The notes under the pieces are model-generated. The model was not told where the DNA came from, ran no database searches, and saw only the letters and a program-made list of their open reading frames with translations. Position numbers and translations under genes: made by a program. From Taibaiella sp. (lineage in GTDB: Bacteria; Bacteroidota; Bacteroidia; Chitinophagales; Chitinophagaceae), in NCBI GenBank assembly GCA_019454705.1, contig JACFNS010000007.1, positions 1 to 6,122 of the forward strand: DNA of 6,122 nucleotides, given 5' to 3'. Shown here one piece after another: positions 1-5,916 of this stretch. The first letter of the stretch is position 1, and every line of letters begins with the position of its first letter.

Positions 1-851
1 TTCAGCACTTCATGCTCGAGCAGGTATTCTTCAAAACGCTGTACAGGATCTTTCTTGCCCCACTCTTCAAACAGTTCTTTGGGCACATACTTTACCCCGC
101 TGGCTTCCTCATGCCCCCGCATGCGAAAGGTCATACATTCTATCAGCATGGGCTTCTGCTCGCGTATGCAGTACTGGCGCGCTTCGCTTATCGCTTTATG
201 TACCTCCAGTATATTATTGCCGTCTATGGTAATACCAGCCATACCATAGCCAATAGCCTTATCAGCCAGGTGTTTGCAGGCGTATTGTTCGTTTACAGGT
301 GTGCTCAGGCCATAGCCATTATTCTCTATCAGGAATATCACCGGCAGGCCCCATACGGCAGCTACATTCAACGCTTCATGAAAATCTCCCTCGCTGGTGC
401 CACCGTCACCGCTGAATGCCAATGCTATTTTCTCTTCTTTCTTCAGTTTATGCGCCAGCGCCACGCCGTCGGCTATGGCCATCTGCGGGCCCAGGTGCGA
501 TATCATACCGCATATATGATAATCATTAGTGCCGAAGTGAAAAGACCGCTCCCGCCCCTTGCTAAAGCCGTCTTTCTTGCCCTGCCATTGCAGGAAGAGT
601 TTATCGAAGGGCACATTGCGGGCGGTAAATACTCCCAGGTTGCGGTGCAGGGGCATGATGTATTCATCGCTGTCCATAGCCAGGGTGGCGCCAACAGCGA
701 TGGCTTCCTGCCCTATGCCGCTGAACCATTTACTTATTTTGCCCTGGCGCAGCAGTACCAGCATTTTTTCCTCAATCATGCGGGGGCGCAGCATATGTGT
801 ATATAACTCAACCAGTTGCTCCGTGCTGTAGCCCGTCTTATCGAAATGCAT
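1..851 (-). CDS. 2-oxoacid dehydrogenase E1 component, alpha part (5' portion, cut by window edge; probably an alpha/beta fusion)
   Basis: E1 decarboxylates a 2-oxoacid on thiamine diphosphate and passes the acyl group to the lipoyl arm of E2 in the cytoplasmic dehydrogenase complex. I translated the minus strand by hand: 283 codons read without interruption from ATG at 851 to the window edge. The thiamine/Mg motif runs from GDGGTSEGD (148-156) to ENNGYG (176-181), with the usual 26 residues between GDG and NN. Other family marks are MIEEKM (25-30), FSGIGQEA (43-50), MPLHRNLGVF (66-75), RSFHFG (102-107) and RMRGHEEASG (243-252). The last differs from the RGHS of classical PdhA. From memory, this subtype is typical of Bacteroidota proteins of about 660 residues in which alpha and beta subunits are fused, so I expect a transketolase-like beta half beyond position 1. 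Pyruvate versus branched-chain substrate cannot be decided. The frame stays open to a stop at 893-891, but 851 is the only good ATG. Confidence 0.93.
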   Translation of the reverse strand, partial: MHFDKTGYSTEQLVELYTHMLRPRMIEEKMLVLLRQGKISKWFSGIGQEAIAVGATLAMDSDEYIMPLHRNLGVFTARNVPFDKLFLQWQGKKDGFSKGRERSFHFGTNDYHICGMISHLGPQMAIADGVALAHKLKKEEKIALAFSGDGGTSEGDFHEALNVAAVWGLPVIFLIENNGYGLSTPVNEQYACKHLADKAIGYGMAGITIDGNNILEVHKAISEARQYCIREQKPMLIECMTFRMRGHEEASGVKYVPKELFEEWGKKDPVQRFEEYLLEHEVL

Positions 852-866
852 ATACGATATTTGGTG

Positions 867-874
867 CAAATGTA
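867..874 (-). promoter_or_regulatory. Bacteroidota -7 promoter element for the E1 dehydrogenase gene
   Basis: Read on the minus strand these bases are TACATTTG, a perfect match to the TAnnTTTG element of the Bacteroidota primary sigma factor. It lies 15 bases before the ATG at 851, so the expected transcript start would leave a leader of roughly 10 bases. A TTG occurs upstream on this strand, but only 13 bases away, too close for a standard -33 box. The element is therefore supported by one box and by position only. Confidence 0.5.
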
Positions 875-956
875 AAGTTATCTGCCGCAATCACATATTA
901 CTAAGCCATGTAGTTTGGGGAAAATATGTGGGCAGATATGAGGGGTAAATTAATTT

Positions 957-984
957 TTGCTTCTGTTATTCTTTCTTAACTTTG
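957..984 (+). promoter_or_regulatory. Promoter of pyrG (TTG ... TAACTTTG)
   Basis: A TTG at 957-959, preceded by a T run, and TAACTTTG at 977-984 are separated by 17 bases. They match the Bacteroidota -33/-7 pair TTG and TAnnTTTG. The start of transcription is expected near 989-991, giving a leader of about 70 bases before the pyrG ATG at 1061. This is one of the two best promoters in the window, and it is divergent from the E1 dehydrogenase promoter. Confidence 0.65.
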
Positions 985-1040
985 TGTGACCGATTGAGCA
1001 ATTCCCCATATTTTATTGGATATATAGCTGGATAAACGGT

Positions 1041-1056
1041 CTGAAAAAATCAGGAG
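1041..1056 (+). promoter_or_regulatory. Shine-Dalgarno site of pyrG with a small overlapping hairpin
   Basis: AGGAG at 1052-1056 lies four bases before the pyrG ATG. It is the only convincing Shine-Dalgarno site among the genes here, as expected for Bacteroidota, where such sites are rare. The first two of its bases also form the end of a 4-bp stem, CTGA (1041-1044) with TCAG (1050-1053), around an A loop. The stem is too weak by itself to claim regulation. Confidence 0.45.
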
Positions 1057-1060
1057 CGTT

Positions 1061-2713
1061 ATGACTAAGTACATTTTTGTGACGGGAGGTGTTACCTCTT
1101 CATTAGGTAAAGGAATTATAGCTGCCTCGCTGGCGAAACTGCTGCAGGCAAGAGGGTACAGCACCACCATCCAAAAATTTGACCCCTATATCAACGTTGA
1201 CCCCGGCACCCTGAACCCCTACGAACACGGCGAATGTTATGTGACTGAAGACGGAGCAGAAACCGACCTGGACCTGGGTCACTACGAGCGTTTCCTGAAT
1301 ACTTTTACTTCGCAGGCAAACAACGTAACTACCGGCCGCGTGTATCAATACGTGATTAATAAAGAGCGCGAAGGCGCATACCTGGGTAAAACCGTACAGG
1401 TGATACCGCATATAACTGACGAAATCAAACGCCGCATTACCCTGCTGGGACAGAAAAATGAATTTGATATCGTTATTACCGAATTAGGTGGTACAGTAGG
1501 CGATATTGAGTCGCTGCCTTATATAGAGGCGGTTCGTCAGCTGAAATGGGAAATGGGTGATGAAAACTGCTTAGTTGTTCACCTGACGCTGATACCTTAC
1601 CTGAAAGCTGCGAAAGAACTGAAGACGAAGCCTACGCAGCACTCTGTAAAAATGATGAGTGAAAACGGGCTGAACCCTGATATACTGGTTTGCCGTACGG
1701 AAGAACCGCTGAACAAAGAATTGAAGCGTAAAGTAGCCCTGTTTTGTAACGTAACACAGGACGCGGTGATAGAGGCTATGGATGCTGATACCATCTATAG
1801 CGTACCGCTGGAAATGATGCGTGAGCAACTGGATGAAATATGCCTGAAGAAACTGGAACTGCCTATGGGTACCGACCCCGACCTGAGCCGCTGGAAGGAG
1901 TTCCTGAACAAGCTGCGCTACCCCAAGTCGAAAGTAGTGATAGGCCTGATAGGAAAATACGTAGAGTTGCAGGATGCCTACAAATCTATACTGGAAGCAT
2001 TGATACATGCCGGCGCTGTGAACGAGTGCAAAGTAGAAGTGCGCAACATACACTCTGAAGACCTGACACCTAAGAACGCCGCTGAAAAGCTGCGTAACCT
2101 GGATGCAGTATTAGTAGCACCTGGCTTTGGCAACAGGGGCATTGACGGTAAGATAGACGCGATACGCTACGCACGCGAAAACAAAATTCCTTTCTTTGGT
2201 ATATGCCTGGGTATGCAGATGGCCTGCGTAGAATTTGCCCGCAACGTACTGGGTATGGAGCATGCGCATTCTACCGAAATGAATGACGATACCAACCATG
2301 CTGTTATCTGCATGATGGAAGAGCAGAAGAACATAACGCAAATGGGCGGCACTATGAGGCTGGGCGCTTATGAGTGCAAGCTGAAAGAAGGTTCGAAAGC
2401 CGCTGCTATATATGGCAAGCAGGATATCTCCGAGCGCCACCGCCACCGCTACGAGTTCAACAGCGAGTACCTGGAAGCGTTTGAAAAAGCAGGTATGAAA
2501 GCTACGGGTATCAACCCAGCTACAGGACTGGTAGAAATAGTAGAGCTGCCTGAGCATCCTTACTTTGTAGGTGTACAGTTCCACCCCGAATATAAGAGTA
2601 CGGTAGAAAATCCGCACCCGCTGTTTGTTGCCTTTGTGGCTGCCGCTAAAGAAGCGCGTAATCGCAATGGCAATGCTGAAAAAGTATTCGAAAAATCGGT
2701 AGCAGGAAATTAA
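1061..2713 (+). CDS. pyrG: CTP synthase (glutamine-hydrolysing)
   Basis: This cytoplasmic enzyme makes CTP from UTP, ATP and glutamine, the last step of pyrimidine nucleotide synthesis. The protein has 550 residues, normal for the family. The N-terminal synthetase domain (about 1-270) opens with [16 protein letters not shown], whose P-loop lysine is residue 17. It contains the conserved [22 protein letters not shown] stretch (57-78; Mg-binding D71) and [11 protein letters not shown] (141-151; E141). A class I glutamine amidotransferase domain follows (about 293-530) with the nucleophile C382 in GICLGMQ and the other triad members H508 and E510 in FHPE. All catalytic residues are present and the frame is clean. 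The start has an AGGAG four bases upstream. From memory, pyrG is often followed by yidC in this phylum; here it instead faces murI tail to tail. A gene for an essential enzyme with its own promoter. Confidence 0.98.
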   Translation: MTKYIFVTGGVTSSLGKGIIAASLAKLLQARGYSTTIQKFDPYINVDPGTLNPYEHGECYVTEDGAETDLDLGHYERFLNTFTSQANNVTTGRVYQYVINKEREGAYLGKTVQVIPHITDEIKRRITLLGQKNEFDIVITELGGTVGDIESLPYIEAVRQLKWEMGDENCLVVHLTLIPYLKAAKELKTKPTQHSVKMMSENGLNPDILVCRTEEPLNKELKRKVALFCNVTQDAVIEAMDADTIYSVPLEMMREQLDEICLKKLELPMGTDPDLSRWKEFLNKLRYPKSKVVIGLIGKYVELQDAYKSILEALIHAGAVNECKVEVRNIHSEDLTPKNAAEKLRNLDAVLVAPGFGNRGIDGKIDAIRYARENKIPFFGICLGMQMACVEFARNVLGMEHAHSTEMNDDTNHAVICMMEEQKNITQMGGTMRLGAYECKLKEGSKAAAIYGKQDISERHRHRYEFNSEYLEAFEKAGMKATGINPATGLVEIVELPEHPYFVGVQFHPEYKSTVENPHPLFVAFVAAAKEARNRNGNAEKVFEKSVAGN

Positions 2714-3538
2714 TTACAACCTTATATGTTGTGCGTGCACTTCTTCACCGAAGAATGCCGTGCCGTGCTTGTCAAATTGCACAGTAGAGTCGGTGGTGTA
2801 GAAACTAACAGTTTTACCACGCGATAACTGCTCCTCAATTTCTGTATGCCGTTGCAGATAATCTGCCAGGCTGTCCGCCACTATTTCACCCTGTGTTATT
2901 ACCTGTACACCTGCGGGCAGGTTCGCTTTTATCGTATCCAGCAATAAGGGGTAGTGTGTACACCCCAATAGTATAGTATCTATCTGTTCAGATTGCTGCA
3001 ACAATTTATCCAGGTCCTGCTTGACGAAATGTGCGGCTGCGGCGCTGTGATGTTCATTGTTTTCTATCATAGGCACCCACATAGGGCATGCGTGTTGATA
3101 TACCTGCACATCAGGATAAAACTCACTGATTTCTACCGGGTACACATAACTCTCGATAGTGCCGTGGGTGCCTAATACACCTACTGCTTTATTCTTCGTG
3201 TATTGGCCTATTATTTCAGCAGTGGGACGAATCACACCCAGCACACGTTTTTCCGCACCCATGCGCGGCAGGTCGTTCATCTGTATCTTCCTCAGCGCCT
3301 CTGCCGATGCAGTGTTACAGGCAAGGATAATCAGCGGGCAACCTTTTTTAAACATCCACTCTACCGCCTGCAAAGTATATTCATATACTATATCCAGGGA
3401 GCGGTCGCCATAAGGTGCGCGCGCGTTGTCACCCAGATACAGGTAATCATATTGTGGCAGCCTTTCTTTAATGGCTTTAAACACTGTAAGTCCGCCAAAA
3501 CCTGAATCGAATATGCCTATGGGGTGCGATGATTGCAT
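2714..3538 (-). CDS. murI: Glutamate racemase
   Basis: Converts L-glutamate to D-glutamate for the peptidoglycan stem peptide, in the cytoplasm and without cofactor. The 274-residue length is normal. Both halves of the two-base active site are intact: DSGFGGLTV with D11 and S12, and ILACNTASAEA with C74, in the first half; LGCTHYPLLL with C193, T194 and H195 in the second. YLGDNARAPYG (34-44) and GVLGTHGTIES (120-130) are further family signatures. The ATG at 3538 begins the conserved IGIFDSGFGG segment seven residues later, so little N-terminal sequence could be missing. There is no Shine-Dalgarno site; a -7 element lies only 5 bases before the ATG. The stop codon (2716-2714) directly abuts that of the convergent pyrG. 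It stands alone, not in a cell-wall operon within this window. Confidence 0.97.
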   Translation of the reverse strand: MQSSHPIGIFDSGFGGLTVFKAIKERLPQYDYLYLGDNARAPYGDRSLDIVYEYTLQAVEWMFKKGCPLIILACNTASAEALRKIQMNDLPRMGAEKRVLGVIRPTAEIIGQYTKNKAVGVLGTHGTIESYVYPVEISEFYPDVQVYQHACPMWVPMIENNEHHSAAAAHFVKQDLDKLLQQSEQIDTILLGCTHYPLLLDTIKANLPAGVQVITQGEIVADSLADYLQRHTEIEEQLSRGKTVSFYTTDSTVQFDKHGTAFFGEEVHAQHIRL

Positions 3539-3543
3539 CAGGG

Positions 3544-3551
3544 CAAATATA
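3544..3551 (-). promoter_or_regulatory. -7 promoter element at the start codon of murI
   Basis: On the minus strand these bases read TATATTTG, a perfect TAnnTTTG. The G lies just 5 bases before the murI ATG at 3538, so transcription from here would begin at or within a base or two of the start codon. No TTG box is found at the usual distance upstream; the spacer instead holds a direct repeat (3553-3580). Confidence 0.5.
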
Positions 3552-3552
3552 A

Positions 3553-3580
3553 GTGATGATTTTCAGAATGGTGTGATGAT
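3553..3580. repeat. 8-base direct repeat, 20-base period, upstream of murI
   Basis: GTGATGAT occurs at 3553-3560 and again at 3573-3580, exactly 20 bases apart, which is about two turns of the helix. Seen from murI, the copies fall between the -7 element and the place where a -33 box would be, and just upstream of it. This geometry would suit a regulator, but two short copies can arise by chance and no known binding motif is recognised. Confidence 0.35.
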
Positions 3581-3624
3581 CAAACTATGCCTGTATATCT
3601 TAATATGGACAGGGTATTATAATT

Positions 3625-3641
3625 ATACTATAGTATTTTTA
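3625..3641. promoter_or_regulatory. AT-rich palindrome and possible -7 element before the acetyltransferase gene
   Basis: Positions 3625-3636 (ATACTATAGTAT) form a perfect 12-base palindrome, preceded by an 8-base palindrome ATTATAAT at 3616-3623 in AT-rich DNA. TATTTTTA at 3634-3641 matches TAnnTTTG at seven of eight positions and overlaps the palindrome by three bases, five bases before the ATG at 3647. Together they could be an operator on a promoter. No -33 TTG is visible, and palindromes are frequent in such AT-rich sequence. Confidence 0.3.
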
Positions 3642-3646
3642 TAATC

Positions 3647-4507
3647 ATGAACCTCAACGACCTCCATTTCCAACAACTAAACCCTGACGGCCTCAAAACA
3701 TTAATGAGTTGGGCGGAAGCTGAAGGCTGGAACCCCGGCCCGTATGATGCCGATGTATTCTTTGCAACAGACCCCGAAGGGTTTTATGGTTATTATCACG
3801 ATGGTGAATTGATAGCGGGAGGTTCTATTGTGTCTTACGATGGCAGGTTTGGTTTCATGGGTTTGTTTATAGTGAAGCCCGAATACCGCTCGGTAGGCAT
3901 AGGTAATCAGCTATGGCATCAGCGCCGTGATACATTGCTGTCAAGGCTGAATGAAGGTGCTGCCATTGGTATGGACGGTGTGCTGGCCATGCAGCCATTT
4001 TACAACCAGGGTGGTTTTGAGATAGCTTTCCGCGATGAACGCTATGTAAGAACCGGTGCATCATTTGAAGTACACAAAAATATCACACCAATAACTGAAA
4101 CAGATTTAGATGCCGTATTAGCCTACGATGCTGATTGTTTTGGTTTTGCACGCCCGCAGTTTATGCAGCCCTGGTTGTTCCTGCCGGGCAATAAAACATT
4201 CAAGTACGCTGAGGATAATATCTTAAAAGGATTTGCCGTGGTGCGCAAACTCATCAAGGGTTACAAAATAGGCCCGCTCTTTGCAGACAATGCCACAATT
4301 GCCGAAGAATTGTACAAAGCATGCCTGAATGCCGTACAAGGGGAACAACTGTATATAGATATACCTGTAAGTAACGAGGCCGCTGTTGAAATGGTGAATG
4401 AATACGAGGCTGAATATGTGTTTGAATGCGCACGTATGTATTATGGTACGCCACCAAAAGTAGATATGAATAAGGTCTTTGGCATTACCAGTTTTGAGCT
4501 GGGTTGA
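3647..4507 (+). CDS. GNAT-family N-acetyltransferase with C-terminal Acetyltransf_18-like domain
   Basis: A probable acetyl-CoA-dependent acetyltransferase of 286 residues; the substrate is unknown. The N-terminal GNAT fold (about 1-140) has the strand-turn-helix of the acetyl-CoA site, GLFIVKPEYRSVGIGNQLW (72-90), in which RSVGIG is the pyrophosphate-binding loop; the later GFEIAFRDERYVR segment is also typical. The second half (about 145-286) runs through DADCFGFARPQFMQPWL, a GFAVVRK strand and IGPLFADNATIAEEL, the pattern I associate with the second domain of GNAT proteins carrying Acetyltransf_18 (PF18014). Such two-domain proteins are usually annotated only as GNAT family. The start at 3647 lacks a Shine-Dalgarno site, and the fold begins within a few residues of it. 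The gene is divergent from murI and ends 8 bases from the convergent gene on the other strand. Confidence 0.88.
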   Translation: MNLNDLHFQQLNPDGLKTLMSWAEAEGWNPGPYDADVFFATDPEGFYGYYHDGELIAGGSIVSYDGRFGFMGLFIVKPEYRSVGIGNQLWHQRRDTLLSRLNEGAAIGMDGVLAMQPFYNQGGFEIAFRDERYVRTGASFEVHKNITPITETDLDAVLAYDADCFGFARPQFMQPWLFLPGNKTFKYAEDNILKGFAVVRKLIKGYKIGPLFADNATIAEELYKACLNAVQGEQLYIDIPVSNEAAVEMVNEYEAEYVFECARMYYGTPPKVDMNKVFGITSFELG

Positions 4508-4515
4508 TGTATCTC

Positions 4516-5499
4516 TTAAAAATCGAACGGGAATACCTCTTTGGAAACCCATTCAATCGGTCGGTTTTTATAATAGGCAGGTTTCCAGGTCGGGAGAGCC
4601 TGCATCATTATAGGAATCAACTCTTTAATTTCCGGATATGTTTCAGATTCTATTACAGCACTTATTTTCCCGTTCCTGTGCACAGTCATTTCTGTAATAA
4701 TTTCAATTTTACCTTTCAAATTTCTTTCCCTGAATGCAGTAAGTAAAGGATGATACCTAAATTCATTGTAGAGAAAATATGCCGGGTCATAACCATATTC
4801 AGGGTAGACAAATCCTGTATCACAATCTTCCTGCACATTGCCCTCAGGTGTATAACATTCTACTTTCACAAAACGGCCGGAATCAAATACTTCTATAGCA
4901 CTTATCTTTCCGTTTTCGTAGTAATATGTCCAAATACTATCTTTCAAATACCCTATTGTGTATTTACCATATGAACTTACAGTCCCTTTCGGATAATATT
5001 CTATTTCATAGCCTTCTCCTGAACCTTTAATATCATACTCTCCTTTAAATATTAAATGACCGGCTGTATCCCATCTATATGCCTTATAATATGGGTAACC
5101 TGTGGATTTATATCTTGCTGAGTCAATCAATTTACCATTTCTGCCATATCTTTTCCATAGCCCCACTCTCTTATTTTCAAAGTAATCTCCCTCAGATTCT
5201 ACTTGTCCGTTTCTATAATAATAGTATGTTTTGCCATGTTGGATTTTCAGACTATCATCCAGGTACGTACTTTCCATTTGAAGCGTTTTGGTATCAGCAT
5301 AATAATCGCGAGCATGCCATATCGAGTCATTTGTTTTCTTGTAAATACCAATATAATGACAAACTAGAACCTCAGGGTCAATTTCTTTCCACTCCGAATT
5401 GTAATATTTGACTATAGTATCCGTGTATTGATGTTGCGCAATGGCTTTATAATAATGAAGACAGGTCACAAGTAACAGCAAGATCCTGAGAATTGGCAT
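4516..5499 (-). CDS. Secreted protein with MORN-variant (MORN_2/YwqK-like) repeats and TonB-C-like C-terminus
   Basis: A 327-residue protein of unknown role, predicted to be exported. Residues 1-21 form a Sec signal peptide: an arginine at 5, a hydrophobic core ILLLLVTCL, and an AIA cleavage motif before Q22. About five degenerate repeats follow (88-210), each with an aromatic strand, an NG or G turn and a second strand: TYYYYRNGQVESEGDY, GLWKRYGRNGKLIDSARY, AYRWDTAGHLIFKGEY, IEYYPKGTVSSYGKY and IWTYYYENGKISAIEVF. Residues about 240-327 resemble the TonB C-terminal domain, with EMTVHRNGKISAVIE and LPTWKPAYYKNRPIEW matching its characteristic strand and PxWxPA pattern. There is no membrane anchor or proline-rich linker, so it is not a classical TonB. 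Databases often name such repeats after the YwqK antitoxin, which is not evidence of a toxin system here. The gene looks more AT-rich than its left-hand neighbours. Confidence 0.8.
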   Translation of the reverse strand: MPILRILLLLVTCLHYYKAIAQHQYTDTIVKYYNSEWKEIDPEVLVCHYIGIYKKTNDSIWHARDYYADTKTLQMESTYLDDSLKIQHGKTYYYYRNGQVESEGDYFENKRVGLWKRYGRNGKLIDSARYKSTGYPYYKAYRWDTAGHLIFKGEYDIKGSGEGYEIEYYPKGTVSSYGKYTIGYLKDSIWTYYYENGKISAIEVFDSGRFVKVECYTPEGNVQEDCDTGFVYPEYGYDPAYFLYNEFRYHPLLTAFRERNLKGKIEIITEMTVHRNGKISAVIESETYPEIKELIPIMMQALPTWKPAYYKNRPIEWVSKEVFPFDF

Positions 5500-5524
5500 A
5501 GTCGGCTATGATAGTAATTTGTTA

Positions 5525-5555
5525 CAAAATTAAAAAGACTGATGTAACATCAAAA
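5525..5555 (-). promoter_or_regulatory. Promoter of the MORN-repeat gene, inside the 3' end of the upstream gene
   Basis: On the minus strand TTTTG (5555-5551) and TAATTTTG (5532-5525) are separated by 18 bases, matching the Bacteroidota -33/-7 pair. The TAA of the -7 element is itself the stop codon of the small membrane protein gene, and the -33 box lies in its last codons. Transcription should start near 5519, about 20 bases before the ATG at 5499. This makes the MORN gene at least partly independent of the genes before it. Confidence 0.6.
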
Positions 5556-5871
5556 CCAATCCCACTACAAACACTGTAGTAAAAATCAACTTATTATACT
5601 TCGCCAGCCATTCAGGCAGGTATATATCAAAATTGTCTTTTTGCGAATCAGAATAATTGCTTGCCCATACAGTCAGCGGGCATTTCCCTTTGAACAACCA
5701 TAATACTAAACCCTCACCTATAACCGCACCAACAGCCAGCCATGAGTAAACAGTAATATCCCCCGACACACCGCTGTAAACAACATAAGCGATAATGCTA
5801 ACCATAATTATCCATATCAGGGTATGGATACTTTTAATAAGTACGAGCTTTATTGCAGGACTGACAGCCAT
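5530..5871 (-). CDS. Small three-helix inner-membrane protein of unknown function
   Basis: A 113-residue protein that I do not recognise as a named family. Hydrophobic helices are likely at about 14-33, 42-60 and 94-110. Between the second and third lies a polar loop with KGKCPLTVWA (61-70) and FDIYLPEWLAKYNK (81-94). A CPLT motif after a membrane helix recalls small membrane proteins of the DUF2784 type, but the likeness is from memory and weak. The lone cysteine C64 next to the membrane could bind a metal or haem or form a disulfide; nothing in the sequence decides this. The start at 5871 has no Shine-Dalgarno site. A 44-base gap follows the gene upstream on the same strand and a 30-base gap precedes the MORN-repeat gene, so a short operon is possible. 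Confidence 0.72.
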   Translation of the reverse strand: MAVSPAIKLVLIKSIHTLIWIIMVSIIAYVVYSGVSGDITVYSWLAVGAVIGEGLVLWLFKGKCPLTVWASNYSDSQKDNFDIYLPEWLAKYNKLIFTTVFVVGLVLMLHQSF

Positions 5872-5902
5872 GCAACGAAGCTCGTCTTAAGCTTTTATAA
5901 GA

Positions 5903-5916
5903 ACAATGAGTATTGT
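5903..5916 (-). terminator. Weak hairpin just after the stop of the right-edge gene
   Basis: ACAAT (5903-5907) and ATTGT (5912-5916) are perfect complements around a 4-base loop. On the minus strand the hairpin overlaps the last base of the stop codon and is followed by TTCTTATAA. A 5-bp AT-rich stem without a proper U run is a poor terminator, and read-through into the next gene is likely. Confidence 0.2.

Noticed and set aside
12..806. A 264-codon open frame on the plus strand
   Set aside because: It lies antisense to the E1 dehydrogenase frame, which has unmistakable family motifs throughout; the plus-strand translation resembles nothing and is an overprint of the codon bias.
1571..2617. 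Minus-strand open frames of 160 and 168 codons within pyrG
   Set aside because: They are shadows of the CTP synthase frame, with no recognisable domain and no promoter or start context.
3539..3646. A small RNA gene or riboswitch in the murI/acetyltransferase spacer
   Set aside because: Only 108 AT-rich bases with divergent promoter-like elements; the palindromes are short and no known RNA motif is seen.
4516..5499. A toxin-antitoxin system, because MORN-variant proteins are often labelled YwqK-family antitoxin
   Set aside because: The protein has a signal peptide and a TonB-C-like end, and no small toxin gene lies beside it; the label derives from repeat similarity only.
5455..5499. A lipoprotein signal (LVTC with C13) in the MORN-repeat protein
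   Set aside because: Threonine at -1 is atypical, the stretch before C13 is short, and a better signal peptidase I site (AIA before Q22) follows.
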